Assembly: GCA_900129595.1 (NCBI GenBank)
Contig: FQWG01000004.1
Location: forward strand, 186,001-250,000
Direction: 5' to 3'
Length of the DNA stretch: 64,000 bases
Origin: Flavobacterium frigidimaris
GTDB lineage: Bacteria; Bacteroidota; Bacteroidia; Flavobacteriales; Flavobacteriaceae
Of this stretch, positions 42,282-53,300 are shown in pieces (position 1 is the first letter of the stretch; every line of letters begins with the position of its first letter). The notes beneath the pieces were generated by a model. It made no database searches, was not told the origin of the DNA, and was given only the letters and a program-made list of their open reading frames with translations. The position numbers and the translations under genes are program-made.

Positions 42282-43184
42282 TTAAATCAGCTCTTGGCTG
42301 AGCCAGGATACAATGTCATTTATTGCTTTTTCAACTTGATTGAATAGGCTATGCTCTGAATTTTTAAACAATATAAATTTTGATTTATAGCCATTTCTTT
42401 TGGTCTTCTTATAAAGTTCTTTACTATTAAAAAGGGCCACGTTCTCATCCTGATCGCCATGCATAAATAAAAAACTTTCTTTTTTGTTTAAAACGGAATC
42501 GATCTGAAATATAGGAGATATTTTATTCGAGTAATAAACGGAATCCAATGCATAATTTCTGACTCTGTTTTGGTAAACAACGAACATTTCTTTTCGCTTG
42601 GTTTTTAGTATATCACTTGGTCCTGCAATATTAATTGTGGTTCTAATTTTTTTTGTTCTTTTTAATAACTGAGAATTTGTAATACCGCCTCTACTCCAAC
42701 CTATCTGGGCAATTTTTGAAGTATCAGCAATTTTAATCGTATTAATAATTTTAAATAGCGACATCACATCATCGATGTCTTTACCTCCAAATTCATCTGT
42801 ACCTTCACTTCCTTCAGAACCTCGTAATTGTGATCCAATTATAACAAAACCTTTACTGGCGATTTTAGATAAAAAAGTTACGATATATTGGTCATTTACC
42901 ATTCCGTAGCTGCCGTTTCCACCACGATTATAGATGATTACGGAATACTTCTTTCCTTCTTCATTTGGTAATAACAAAAAACCTTTAACCTTTGTGTTGT
43001 CAAAAGAATTATAGGTTATATCATAGATGTTTATTTTTTCGAGTTGCTTTTGGATTTTTTTCATTTTACTGTACTTCTCCAAAGGAAACCTGTCACTCAT
43101 GATGTAACTTTTGTCTTGCCCCACTGACTGAGCATTTGTGCTGACTGAGAAAAATAAAACCAAAATAACTAAGCAATGTTTCAT
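42282..43184 (-). CDS. Secreted alpha/beta hydrolase (S9-like)
   Basis: 300 residues with a signal peptide (KHCLVILVLFFSVSTNAQ). Catalytic Ser in QIGWSRGGITNS (GxSxGG), Asp in FLFMHGDQDENV and His in FKNSEHSLFNQ complete the triad of dipeptidyl-peptidase/acylaminoacyl-peptidase-like hydrolases. The start ATG overlaps the stop of the gene at 43181 (ATGA), so both are translationally coupled. With the Cys-rich peptide gene upstream it could be a processing enzyme, but this is inference. Confidence 0.88.
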   Translation of the reverse strand: MKHCLVILVLFFSVSTNAQSVGQDKSYIMSDRFPLEKYSKMKKIQKQLEKINIYDITYNSFDNTKVKGFLLLPNEEGKKYSVIIYNRGGNGSYGMVNDQYIVTFLSKIASKGFVIIGSQLRGSEGSEGTDEFGGKDIDDVMSLFKIINTIKIADTSKIAQIGWSRGGITNSQLLKRTKKIRTTINIAGPSDILKTKRKEMFVVYQNRVRNYALDSVYYSNKISPIFQIDSVLNKKESFLFMHGDQDENVALFNSKELYKKTKRNGYKSKFILFKNSEHSLFNQVEKAINDIVSWLSQELI

Positions 43185-43660
43185 CTTATGAGTTCTTTTA
43201 TTTTGTCTTTTGAGTATTTTACCGCAAAATCTTTATACCATAATAACAGCGTTTCTTTACCAAGCAAGTCGAAAATAATAGAATATTGATTCTCTAAACT
43301 ATCCAAATAAGATTTGGTGTTTTTTTCAATGTCTTTTCCCCATTCTTCAGATTCACTCTTTGTGGTTGGCAGATGATGAATAAAAAGGCCAAATTTATCT
43401 AAGCAATATCTTTCGTAATCTTTTGTAAACAAAATAAAATTATGCCACATTTCATCAATAATCAAAATTGAATCATCAATAAACACAGGTGTTTTTATTC
43501 CCGAATCTACAGCTTTATAACAGAGCCAAAGCCATTTTTTTGTTTCTTCAAAAAGTAAAATTGATTGCTCCTCTGATACATTAAATACTTTTACAAATCT
43601 AAAAATGACATTTTCATTTTGGTAATCTAATGCATCTTCCAGCGTACATTTCTTTTTCAT
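43181..43660 (-). CDS. Glycine-rich-domain-like (GRDP-like) protein
   Basis: 159 residues, soluble. The core TKKWLWLCYKAVD and IIDEMWHNFILFTKDYERYC...GLFIHHLP match the family of proteins annotated as glycine-rich-domain-like, with conserved Trp and His residues (DEMWHNF, IHH). Its biochemical role is unknown. It lies between the Cys-rich peptide gene and the hydrolase, overlapping the latter by four bases. The terminator at 43674 sits between the peptide gene and this gene. Confidence 0.7.
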   Translation of the reverse strand: MKKKCTLEDALDYQNENVIFRFVKVFNVSEEQSILLFEETKKWLWLCYKAVDSGIKTPVFIDDSILIIDEMWHNFILFTKDYERYCLDKFGLFIHHLPTTKSESEEWGKDIEKNTKSYLDSLENQYSIIFDLLGKETLLLWYKDFAVKYSKDKIKELIR

Positions 43661-43673
43661 TTTTATATCTTTT

Positions 43674-43709
43674 AAAAAAGCTGTTTAAATAAATTTAAAC
43701 AGCTTTTTT
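43674..43709. terminator. Perfect 16-bp terminator between peptide gene and GRDP-like gene
   Basis: AAAAAAGCTGTTTAAA (43674-43689) and TTTAAACAGCTTTTTT (43694-43709) pair without mismatch around a 4-nt loop. On the minus strand it ends the precursor peptide gene one base after its stop codon. It would allow a high precursor to enzyme mRNA ratio. Confidence 0.9.
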
Positions 43710-43710
43710 A

Positions 43711-43911
43711 TTAATTAATTTTATCTTGAAATTGAGCCATACAATGACTTAAACAATTTGCAGGACAATCGCCCACACAATATCCGGGGCCACATCCAAT
43801 CCATTTTCCAGAACAACCTATTCCACCGGAAATTTTTAATAGTTCTTCTTTTCTTAGTTCTACTAATTCACTAATAAGCTTTTCTTTAAAATTATCTAAA
43901 CTTAATTCCAT
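43711..43911 (-). CDS. Double-glycine leader peptide precursor, Cys-rich core (bacteriocin/RiPP-like)
   Basis: 66 residues from the ATG at 43909-43911. A longer in-frame start at 43947 is unlikely. An acidic leader (MELSLDNFKEKLISELVE) ends at KISGG, the double-glycine cleavage type. The 36-residue core then carries six Cys (IGCSGKWIGCGPGYCV, GDCPANCLSHCMAQF). ELS...L..I.GG leaders are known in Bacteroidota bacteriocin-like peptides. No C39 transporter, radical-SAM or lanthipeptide enzyme is in the window, so the maturation route is open. A strong terminator follows. Confidence 0.72.
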   Translation of the reverse strand: MELSLDNFKEKLISELVELRKEELLKISGGIGCSGKWIGCGPGYCVGDCPANCLSHCMAQFQDKIN

Positions 43912-44200
43912 AATTAAAATTTTATTGTTAAACATTCTTCTCAACATCTTACAATATTATCTAGAAGTAACTATGTCGACCTAGCTTAATTAAACAAAAA
44001 ATAAGATATCTTTTACAAACATACATTCTAAACAACGAAAGTATTATGCATTTTTATGCGAATTTACACATGTGTTAATATTAAAATAATTAACAATGTC
44101 TTACAAATATTAAAATATATTTGTTAAACTAAATCGAAATGTTCAAAAATTAACGATGCGCTACTGAACGAATTCATTTTAATATTATAAGAAATAAAAT

Positions 44201-44530
44201 ATGAGCAAGACTAAACTTATACAAGCAAGACTATCCAAAGGATTTTCACAAGAGGAATTGGCAGATTTAATTGGTATGTCACAGTCTAATTATAGCCGCA
44301 GAGAAAGCGGACGTACAAACATAACAGAGGTTGAATGGCAAAAGATTGCCAAAGAATTAGATGTAGACAAAGAAACTATCTACGAACCTGAAGAGCCAAA
44401 CAAAGAAAAAAGGGATGAAATAAACATGATTTATTTTAACATCCCTGATTTTGTTATGGAGCATATTGAGCTCCTGAAAAAAGAAAATAAAAAATTAAAA
44501 GAGCAATTAAAAAAATTAAAAAATCCTTAA
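44201..44530 (+). CDS. XRE-family regulator with coiled-coil tail
   Basis: 109 residues. The helix-turn-helix (LIQARLSKGFSQEELADLIG and MSQSNYSRRESGRTNITEVE) covers residues ~5-58. The C-terminal ~35 residues are a Lys/Glu-rich coiled coil (HIELLKKENKKLKEQLKKL). It is divergent from the Cys-rich peptide gene across ~290 bp and likely governs it. Its stop codon directly abuts the stop codon of the convergent GNAT gene. Confidence 0.85.
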   Translation: MSKTKLIQARLSKGFSQEELADLIGMSQSNYSRRESGRTNITEVEWQKIAKELDVDKETIYEPEEPNKEKRDEINMIYFNIPDFVMEHIELLKKENKKLKEQLKKLKNP

Positions 44531-44977
44531 TTATTCCCTAACCATCTCAATATGCGGAATATCATCTTCAAGATACATTTCGCTAGATTGAACAAATCCG
44601 TGGCTTTCGTAGAATTTCTTTAAATACAATTGAGCGCCAATGGTAATTTTATCTTTATTGAAATTTGATTTTATGGCGGCAATGGCTTCACGCATTAAAT
44701 CATGTCCCCATTTTCTATCGCGATAATTGGCATCGACTACGACTCTGCCTATTGATGCATTATCAAAACTGATTCCGGCATCAAATAAACGTACATAAGC
44801 AACAGTTTTACCGTCATATTCACCAATCAGGTGTAATGCTTTCTTATCTTTTCCATCAAGATCTAAATAGACGCAATTTTGCTCTAATACAAAGATCTCA
44901 CTTCTTAGTTTGAGCAAATCATATAACTCATGAACCGTTAATGCCTCAAACGGCTTTATTTTCCATTTTAATTCCAT
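44531..44977 (-). CDS. ElaA-like GNAT acetyltransferase
   Basis: 148 residues. It matches ElaA: WKIKPFEALTVHELYDLLKLRSEIFVLEQNCVY (visible as LTVHELYDLLKLRSEIFV then EQNCVYLDLD), the GRVVVDANYRDRKWGHDLM acetyl-CoA loop and FYESHGFVQSSEMYLEDDIPHIEM at the end. Function unknown beyond acyl transfer. Its stop codon touches the stop codon of the XRE gene with no space for a terminator. Confidence 0.9.
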   Translation of the reverse strand: MELKWKIKPFEALTVHELYDLLKLRSEIFVLEQNCVYLDLDGKDKKALHLIGEYDGKTVAYVRLFDAGISFDNASIGRVVVDANYRDRKWGHDLMREAIAAIKSNFNKDKITIGAQLYLKKFYESHGFVQSSEMYLEDDIPHIEMVRE

Positions 44978-45043
44978 TCTGTTTTTACTCCTTATTGCTA
45001 TTGATTATTTTTATTTCGAAACGTGATTTAATCTTTTAGAATT

Positions 45044-46012
45044 TTATCGTTTATCAATTTTAACTGATTTAATAATGGCTTCTAAATCGAACATTAAGTC
45101 TCTTTCCTGATTGGAGGGCGAATAACAAAATCCTTCGATAACTAAAATTCGATTGTATCTTTTGTCTACTATGGCATAATTGATAAAGGGTCCGGACATA
45201 AAATCATTTTTCAATTCCCAGTTTCCTCTGGTCTCGTATGCTTGCTTATCATCTAAAGTAATGGTCGAAAAATAGGGTGCATATGCTTCACCGGTAATCA
45301 TTTTGGTATTCGGCTCACGCCCTTTGATATAACTTCCTACAGAATCCCGCATTCTGATAATGTTACTAACAACATTTGAATTCTTTTTGAAATTACGCAA
45401 AGGGATCTGGTAAATAAGCAAACTTGTATTGCCGCTTATTATATCTTTTTTTAACCAGATGAAGTTCTTCTTATGCAACATGTATTCGTAACCTGTTGGA
45501 ATCTGGATGTCGATATGAAATTTGTTTTTTATAACCGTAGGATTCAATAACGATTTGCTATTGTCTTCCTGGACTTTTTTAATCTCTGCATCGCGAATCA
45601 TCTTAATTATTTGCGCAGAGTTTAGCTCAATACTGCAAATAATATCATCGACAGATTTCCCGTAGATACGAAATGTGTTGTGCGGTAATGATTTGCTGTG
45701 GGTAATTTCGAATTTATCCGTATTGGCTTTTTTAACTACTATAATGCTGCGGCTATCGGTCACAAAACCTTCAAGTAATCGGGCCGGATATTGATTTATG
45801 GTGAATAACGGTTCTTCCTGGGTGAGACCCAAGACCGGTGAGGCAAATTTATTTCGGATACTGTCTCCTACTTCCCCGTACCACAATTGATCGTCTATAA
45901 TGATAGAGATCGAATTGGTTTTACCGGATACTGGCTGAGATTGTTTTTCGTTCCTGAAACACGAAATGAGCACAAACGGAATTAACAGTAATAAAAAATG
46001 GGTTTTATTCAT
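45044..46012 (-). CDS. DUF4837 family lipoprotein
   Basis: 322 residues. Lipoprotein signal (THFLLLLIPFVLISC) with Cys near residue 18. The conserved body includes IIIDDQLWYGEVGDSIRNKF, GYEMLHKKNFIWLKKD-type (seen as IPTGYEYMLHKKNFIWL) and GNWELKNDFMSGPFINYAI. Bacteroidota DUF4837 proteins have no known role. It lies 47 bp after the lytic transglycosylase gene on the same strand, a frequent pairing in this order as far as I know. Confidence 0.87.
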   Translation of the reverse strand: MNKTHFLLLLIPFVLISCFRNEKQSQPVSGKTNSISIIIDDQLWYGEVGDSIRNKFASPVLGLTQEEPLFTINQYPARLLEGFVTDSRSIIVVKKANTDKFEITHSKSLPHNTFRIYGKSVDDIICSIELNSAQIIKMIRDAEIKKVQEDNSKSLLNPTVIKNKFHIDIQIPTGYEYMLHKKNFIWLKKDIISGNTSLLIYQIPLRNFKKNSNVVSNIIRMRDSVGSYIKGREPNTKMITGEAYAPYFSTITLDDKQAYETRGNWELKNDFMSGPFINYAIVDKRYNRILVIEGFCYSPSNQERDLMFDLEAIIKSVKIDKR

Positions 46013-46058
46013 CTTCTTAAGTTATGAAATAAAACCCAAATTTATATAAGATTTTTTA

Positions 46059-47891
46059 TTATCCGTTTATTTTAAGTTTCATTCCTGGTTTTATTTCTCC
46101 GTCTTTAATGTTATTCCATTTTTTAATATCAGAAATCGTAACTCCTGGATATTTTTTAGAAATACTATACAACGAATCTCCTTTTTTAACGTAATAATCT
46201 TCTCCAAGATCTTTAGCCGAAGTTGCTTTTTTCCTGAATGAATCAATCGAAGAATTGGAAGCTATTGCTGTGGCAACTGCATTTTCCTCAACGATTTCAG
46301 GAACTGCTTTCGCAACTACCAAAGTTTTACCTAAACCAATATTATTTGAAGTCAGACTATTTAGTTCTTTTAGGTCAGCAATAGTCGTACCGAATTTTTT
46401 AGCAATACTTCCTAAATTGTCTCCGGCTGCCACAACATACTCTTGTGGGTGTGTGTTGTTTTTATCATCAGCAGCAGCAATGGCTTCTTCTGATCTTTTC
46501 TCAACAGCAAGAGTTGATTTTATCTCTTTTGGATTTTTAATAACCGCATCAGCTTCTGATTTGATTTTTAAGCTTCTTCCCAATGCAACAGCATTTGTTT
46601 TAAGGTTATTCCATTTTTTCAAATCGATAACATTCACATTATACTTTGCAGCTATGGTGCCTAAATTATCACCTCTTTTAACTTTATACCATTTAACATC
46701 TGTATCGATTGTTCTGTCTGGTTTTGCATTTGCTTTAGGAGCCACTTTTAACGCCAATTGAGCCGGTAACGTTTTATTTTGTGATTGATACGCTACGTAA
46801 TCGTAGATTTTATCTTCGTTTGAAACAAACGTGGCAATTTTATCTTTCGGTAAACGCAAATAATGTGGTTCTCCCTGATAAAAAGGTACTACATTTAATT
46901 TATACGAAGGGTTTAAAAGCTGTATCTGAGATTGCGGCATGTCTAACAAATCTGCAATTTGTTTGAATGACATTTGATTTTTGATCTGAACGGTATCGGT
47001 TTCAAAGTTTTTAACGACAGCTCTCTGCGGATTAATTCCGTGTTCTTTATGATATTCAAAAAGATACATTGTAGCTAAAAAAGCGGGAACATAACCTTGG
47101 GTTTCTTTTGGAAGATGGTTGCGAATGTCCCAGTAACTTGTTTTTCCGCCGGAACGACGAATCGCTTTGGTAACATTTCCGGGCCCTGAATTGTATGAAG
47201 CCAAAACAAGCTCCCAATCACCAAAAACATTATACATTTTGGTCATGTATTCAGATGCAGCGGCAGTAGCTTTAAGCGGATCACTGCGTTCATCAATATA
47301 CGAATCTATTTTTAAGGCGTATTGTTTACCGGTTCCGTACATGAATTGCCAAATTCCGGTGGCGCCCATTTTAGAAACTGCTTTAGGATTTAAAGCAGAT
47401 TCTACAACGGCTAAATATTTAATTTCTAAAGGTACGTTCTGTCTGGCAAAAGCGTCTTCAAAAATTGGGAAATAATATTCTGATAAAGCCATTAATCGGG
47501 AAAACGATTTTTTACGATTCTTAAGAAATGACTTTATTATATTTTCTAAACCTTGATTGTATTCAATATTAAATGGTGATTTTCCATTCATTGCATTCAA
47601 ACGCTGTTTCAGCAATTCTGTTGGCAATTCTTCATCAACTGTAACATCTGTGTTGATGGTTTGAATGTCTTTTGTTAAGTCATCATAAATATCTAAACTT
47701 ACTAATTCGTTCATCCAGAGACTGTCAACCCGGGTTGCCATTTCATCTTTTTTGAATGAGTTCTTAACAGAATCTAAATAGGATATCTTTACAATTGGCT
47801 TAATTTCGACATCTGTCTTTGCAACATCCTGTGCAAAAATCGACATGGAAAAAAACACCGAAACTACTATTGATATTTTTTTTACAATCAT
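46059..47891 (-). CDS. MltD-like lytic transglycosylase with LysM repeats
   Basis: 610 residues from the ATG at 47889-47891 (an upstream Met at 47921 precedes the signal peptide and is less likely). Signal (IVVSVFFSMSIFAQ), a GH23 domain with catalytic Glu in AVVESALNPKAVSKMGATG followed by IWQFMYGTGKQYAL, and three C-terminal LysM modules (KWYKVKRGDNLGTIAAKYNV, EYVVAAGDNLGSIAKKFGTT, DYYVKKGDSLYSISKKYPG). It cleaves peptidoglycan to 1,6-anhydro products in the periplasm. Upstream of a DUF4837 lipoprotein. Confidence 0.94.
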   Translation of the reverse strand: MIVKKISIVVSVFFSMSIFAQDVAKTDVEIKPIVKISYLDSVKNSFKKDEMATRVDSLWMNELVSLDIYDDLTKDIQTINTDVTVDEELPTELLKQRLNAMNGKSPFNIEYNQGLENIIKSFLKNRKKSFSRLMALSEYYFPIFEDAFARQNVPLEIKYLAVVESALNPKAVSKMGATGIWQFMYGTGKQYALKIDSYIDERSDPLKATAAASEYMTKMYNVFGDWELVLASYNSGPGNVTKAIRRSGGKTSYWDIRNHLPKETQGYVPAFLATMYLFEYHKEHGINPQRAVVKNFETDTVQIKNQMSFKQIADLLDMPQSQIQLLNPSYKLNVVPFYQGEPHYLRLPKDKIATFVSNEDKIYDYVAYQSQNKTLPAQLALKVAPKANAKPDRTIDTDVKWYKVKRGDNLGTIAAKYNVNVIDLKKWNNLKTNAVALGRSLKIKSEADAVIKNPKEIKSTLAVEKRSEEAIAAADDKNNTHPQEYVVAAGDNLGSIAKKFGTTIADLKELNSLTSNNIGLGKTLVVAKAVPEIVEENAVATAIASNSSIDSFRKKATSAKDLGEDYYVKKGDSLYSISKKYPGVTISDIKKWNNIKDGEIKPGMKLKING

Positions 47892-48001
47892 ATAACATTT
47901 TTTTAAAATTCTATAATTCAAACGATTACAGAAACCTTACTTTTGCAAACTTAACCAGTTTATGCATGTAAACTATCTAAAAAAATGTTAATTGTGATAA
48001 T

Positions 48002-49189
48002 TTAGTCTAAAATCGCAGCGATTCCAGGCAAAACTTTTCCTTCTAACATTTCAAGCATAGCCCCGCCACCAGTGGATACATAACTCATTTTATCTTCGAA
48101 TCCGAATTGTTTTACTGCAGCAACAGAATCTCCACCACCTACTAATGAAAATGCTCCATTTTCTGTAGCTTCGGCGATATAATCTCCTAATGCAATTGTT
48201 CCTTTAGCAAATGATTCCATTTCAAAAACACCTAACGGACCGTTCCATAAAATAGTTTTTGACTCTAAGATTACTTTTTTGAAGTTCTCTAAAGATTTAG
48301 GACCTGCATCAAGACCTTGCCATCCATCAGGAATTTCTCTAACGTCTACTACTTTTGTATTGGCTGTATTTGAAAAATCATCTGCTGCAATTACATCAAC
48401 CGGAATATGAATCTGAACTCCTTTTTCTTTCGCTAATCTTAAAATTTCAAGTGCTAATTCTTGTTTGTCGTCTTCACAAATAGAATCTCCAATTTTACCA
48501 CCTTGTGCTTTAATGAATGTAAAAGTCATTCCACCGCCAATGATCATGTGATCTACTTTGTCTAAGATATTTTCGATAACGGTGATTTTAGAAGATACTT
48601 TAGATCCTCCAAGAACAGCAGTAACCGGTTTTTCGCTATTTTTAAGTACTTTGTTTAAACTTTCTATTTCTTTAGCCAACAATGTTCCGAAACATTTTTC
48701 TGTTGGAAAGAACTGAGCAATGATAGTTGTTGAAGCGTGTGCTCTGTGAGCTGTTCCAAAAGCATCATTTACATAAATATCTCCAAGTGATGCTAATTCT
48801 TTTGCAAAAGCAACATCTCCAGCTTCTTCTTCTGCATGGAAACGTAAATTTTCAAGCAATAAAACTTCTCCTGGTTTTAGGTCTTTGGCAGCAGCCTGAG
48901 CTACTTCTCCAACACAGTTTTCGGCAAACTTAACCTCAACTCCTAAAATTTCTGAAGCTGTTTTTAAAATATGTTTTAAAGAATATTTTTCCTCAACACC
49001 TTTTGGTCTTCCTAAATGCGACATCAAAATTACGCTTCCGCCTTGTGCTAAAATAGCATCAATAGTTGGTTTTGCAGCTTCGATACGTGTAGCATCCGTT
49101 ACATTAAAATTTTCATCCAGTGGTACATTAAAGTCAACACGGATAATTGCTTTTTTATTTTTAAAATCGAAATCGTTTAAAGTTTTCAT
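48002..49189 (-). CDS. pgk: Phosphoglycerate kinase
   Basis: 395 residues, normal length. [27 protein letters not shown], the GGSKVSSKI hinge region, [12 protein letters not shown] and the nucleotide [13 protein letters not shown] motif are intact. It makes ATP and 3-phosphoglycerate in glycolysis. It stands alone, not next to gapA or the aldolase in this window. Confidence 0.97.
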   Translation of the reverse strand: MKTLNDFDFKNKKAIIRVDFNVPLDENFNVTDATRIEAAKPTIDAILAQGGSVILMSHLGRPKGVEEKYSLKHILKTASEILGVEVKFAENCVGEVAQAAAKDLKPGEVLLLENLRFHAEEEAGDVAFAKELASLGDIYVNDAFGTAHRAHASTTIIAQFFPTEKCFGTLLAKEIESLNKVLKNSEKPVTAVLGGSKVSSKITVIENILDKVDHMIIGGGMTFTFIKAQGGKIGDSICEDDKQELALEILRLAKEKGVQIHIPVDVIAADDFSNTANTKVVDVREIPDGWQGLDAGPKSLENFKKVILESKTILWNGPLGVFEMESFAKGTIALGDYIAEATENGAFSLVGGGDSVAAVKQFGFEDKMSYVSTGGGAMLEMLEGKVLPGIAAILD

Positions 49190-49347
49190 TAGATAATTTT
49201 TTAGTTTTTTTGAAAGAAAAACAAAGATATAACTTTTAAAGTACTAATAAATTTGATAAATAATAAAAATAACAATGCTATAACAACGAAAACGATGTAA
49301 ATGATAAAAAAAAACAAATTATGTATTAAATACGCTAAAAAAGCTCA

Positions 49348-50322
49348 CTAATCACGAACCGGACTTTGTGTACAAGGACAGTTACTGATTGCTTGTAAGA
49401 AATCGAAACCTATGGTTACGGAATGTGTTCCTGTATTGTAACTTCCAAGCTGGTTGAACATTACCTGATAAGAATATCCGAAATAAAATTTAGATTTCAT
49501 AAAGCCTACCATTGGCCCGACTGATAGAGGTTTTGGGAACTGGTCGTTTAAGAAACGGTATGAAACTCCTATCCAATAATAGTCTTCGTAGCGGTTGTAA
49601 CGTCTGTATTTGAAGTTGAAATCGGTTGTAGAACGTCCGTCACTTGCAAAATACTGGTAGTAAACAGAGGGCTCGTATTCGATACGGCTGTTTTCTCCAT
49701 CTTTAAAAACATAACCGGAATATACCTGATAGTTGGAAAGCAGGTTGGGCTCAATACCTCTGTATTTATCGGTGTTTTTCTTTAGGATGTTATTGACATT
49801 CAAACTGGCATAAAATCCTTTATTACGATACAAAAGACTGACATCAAAGTTGTTGTTGGCATTATAACGATTATCTGTTACGGAAGGATCTATAACGGGA
49901 TGTTCTATTGTGGTATCGAATTCATTGGTATTAATTCGAAAAGTATTAAAGTTGTACGAAATACCAAAAGACAAATATTGTTTCGAATAATAATCTAAAA
50001 TGATATGATGCGCAAAGGACACTTTTGCTCCTGTCTGACGCGTATAACCGTTTTTATCATTATAAAGTGAAATACCTACTCCGGAACGATCCAGAACTCT
50101 AAAATCAGCATAAAGTGACTGATTATCGGGTGCATCTTTAATACCCACCCATTGTGTAAGACCATTGGCTCTAATTCTAAGATTATCCCCAATACCGGCA
50201 AAGGCTGGTGAGATAACAAAAGGATTGTCTGCTAAATATTGCGTAAAAACTGGTAGGTTTAACTCTTGGCTGTAACTTGTTGTTACAGCCATGAGTACTA
50301 AAGATAAAATAAACTTTTTCAT
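49348..50322 (-). CDS. sprF: SprF/PorP-type type IX secretion outer-membrane protein
   Basis: 324 residues from the ATG at 50320-50322 (a longer start at 50349 is not needed). Signal peptide (KKFILSLVLMAVTTSYSQ), then the PorP/SprF pattern: LPVFTQYLADNPFVISPAFAG and beta-barrel strands ending in HSVTIGFDFLQAI. It starts 44 bp after the giant adhesin gene and is co-oriented. In F. johnsoniae SprF is needed to export SprB. The same job here is inferred from family and order. Confidence 0.9.
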   Translation of the reverse strand: MKKFILSLVLMAVTTSYSQELNLPVFTQYLADNPFVISPAFAGIGDNLRIRANGLTQWVGIKDAPDNQSLYADFRVLDRSGVGISLYNDKNGYTRQTGAKVSFAHHIILDYYSKQYLSFGISYNFNTFRINTNEFDTTIEHPVIDPSVTDNRYNANNNFDVSLLYRNKGFYASLNVNNILKKNTDKYRGIEPNLLSNYQVYSGYVFKDGENSRIEYEPSVYYQYFASDGRSTTDFNFKYRRYNRYEDYYWIGVSYRFLNDQFPKPLSVGPMVGFMKSKFYFGYSYQVMFNQLGSYNTGTHSVTIGFDFLQAISNCPCTQSPVRD

Positions 50323-50366
50323 TGTAATTAATTTTTTAGACAACATCATTAGGGGCTCTTATTTTG

Positions 50367-53300
50367 TTATCTGTATAAAGTGAAATGTCCTACAAACTCT
50401 CTGTCATCTTTCGGGTCATTCAATTTAAGAACATACCAGTAATCTCCTGAAGGTAATTCGGCGCCATTGTATCTACCGTCCCATTTTTGACCGTAATGGT
50501 ACTTAACAATTACTCGACCGTATCTGTCGAAGATCGAGAACTCAAGGTTGTTGTAAATATTCGTACAACCAGGACCCCATGTGGTATTAGTAACACCGGC
50601 CGGAGTAAAGTAATTATCAAGACATACATCAACATAAATTGCAGGAAATGTTATTGTCGCAGTACATCCGTTTCTGTCTCTTACCACAACGACATAATCT
50701 CCAGATTTGTAGATTTTGTATCTGTTTGAAGAGGTAAACGGCTCTCCGTTGAAGCTGTACTCGTAAGCAGGAGCTCCACCACCGGCAGTCACCGAAATGA
50801 TATTCATTTCTGGTTTTCCTCCAGACACAGCAAGTGTCAACGGATCGTATGCTTTGATATCGAAACTGGCCGTTGGTACTTTACAACCATTAGTATGTCT
50901 CGCTACAATAAAGTGTCTTCCCGGAGCAACATTTGTAAAGATGTTACCTGGCTGGAAAGGACCTACATCACTATCAAGCGAATAATCGATCTGGGTAAGA
51001 TCTGTATTGCTGTTATCCACTGTAACGGTTACCATGTTTGTTTGTGCATTGTTTACACAATCGTAATTGATATCTGCAATTGGATCTAGAATAACCGGTA
51101 ATGGCATGTCGATTGTAACTTCAGTCGTACATCCGCTGCTATCGATAATGTAAACTATGTGTTTACCTCCTGATAACCCACTGTAATCTTCTGTATCGCC
51201 ATCAACTAAAAGGAAAGGACCTTTTTCATTATCAAGACTAGCTGTATAAGGAGCTGTTCCTCCAGTAATCTGAATAGCAAATGCACCATTTTTGTCTCCC
51301 ACGCACACTTCCGGAATCATAGAATTTGGAACTTCAAGACCTGAAAGCGGCGCTGGTTCTTTTACTTCGATATCCTGAAGGAATACATAACATTCATTTT
51401 CATCCTGAACTAATACATCATAGAAACCTGGTTTCAGGTTTTCGAATACATTTTTATCAAAGAACTGTTTAAATTCCGGCTCAATTGCATATTTGTATTT
51501 TCCTACTCCGCCATTTGCGTTTACAGTAATTATACCATTATTATAACCATTACAAGTTAAAGGAGTTGCTACCGCATCAGCTGTTAATGAAGTATCCGGT
51601 TCTGTTAACTGGAACAATGTTGACACAGTATCACAATCCAAGCTTGTAACTTTTACGATATAATTTCCAATTGGCAAATCTGTAAATGAACCAGGAGTTA
51701 TCTGTGCTGGAGCTGGGGTAATATCAATTCCTGCAGCATTTTGTAAAGTATAGATGTAATTACCTAAACCTCCTTTTGCCAACACTCTGATAGAACCTGT
51801 AGCACCACCTTTACATTTAATGTCAATTTCGCTTGAGCGTTCGAATTCTAATGCCGGAACTGGTGAGAACGCACTCGTGTTAGACACATAGCTTTTACAA
51901 CCATTAGAATCTTTTACAAAATACTTGTAATCAACTTTTGTAGTTGTTACAGGTAATGTAATATCTACAAAAGAGTTGAATGGTCCTGTGTAATTCGTTC
52001 CATCTGCACTATAATAGTATGGCCCATTTCCTCCAGTAGCTGTCAATGTAACCACCGGAACTTGTTTACAACTTTCCGTTTTTTGTATTACTAAAGTTGC
52101 TTTTACAATTTCTGGCTGATTGATTGTAACTTTATTAGAGTCATTTGTACAGTTCCACGTATCATTTACAGTAACGTAATATGTTCCTGCTTTTAGACCT
52201 GTAAACTGTTTTGCTCCTTGTGATTGCTCAACTGTAACGCTTCCATCAGTTAATACTCCGTGCAGCGTATAAGTATAATTTCCTGAACCTCCGGTAACTG
52301 TATTGATTGTGACTATTCCATCTTCATTGTCGAAACAAGTAAGCATTGGTGTAGCACTAATTGTTACATCGATTCGTGTAGGGTTATTTAAAACTACCGG
52401 TACAAAATCTTCGCAACCTCCAAAGTCTTTAACATAAACCTGATAAGTTCCATTTGTTAAGCCTGTGAAATCAGGAGAAAGACCATACGGTTTAATAATA
52501 TCCGTGCCAGATCTTAATTCGTATACATAATCGCTTGGCCATCCGCCTGTTGCTGTTACCGAAATTTTACCATCACCTAATAAACAAGTAATTTCAGAAT
52601 GCTTTTCGGTAATGTCTAATGCAGCTGTTGGCTGATCTATTTTAAAGTTTTTCGAAACAGTACAGAATGGTGTTCCGCTTAACGTAGCTGTAATTTTATA
52701 TGTACCTGCTTCCAAATTAGAAATCTTAACCGGTCCGGCAGTAGGAGAACTTCCTCTTTGTACTTCAATTCCTGCAGCATCAAATACTTTATAGTCAAAT
52801 GGTCCCGCTTCATCAGGATTAAGAGGGGTTGTTGTGATTAATCTGTCGATAAAAGTAACATCAGCACTACCGTTATTACCCGCAAAACAAGTCACATTAA
52901 CAATTTTATCAATAGTAAGATCGAATGTATTGGGTTCGTTTACATAATGATAGGTCTTCACACTACATTTTGTATCTAAATTCGTTACCGTTACTAAATA
53001 ATTCGCTATCGGCAAATCAATAAATTTACCATCTGTACTGATTTGTTTAGGATATAAAATTCCCGTTGTTCCATCAGTAGCATTTACATCAACTAAAGTA
53101 TATTCTAAATTAGTTGGTGCTGTTGCTCCGGTATGACTCACAGAAACCTGAATTTCCTGCAAATTATTACATGTTATTGCTTTGGTTACATCGACCGTTA
53201 TAAGATCTAAACCAATAAATGGTTTAATTTCTACTGTAGCCGGTGCTGTACCAATACATCCCTTACTATCATAAACATTTACGATATAAGTCCCTCCAGC

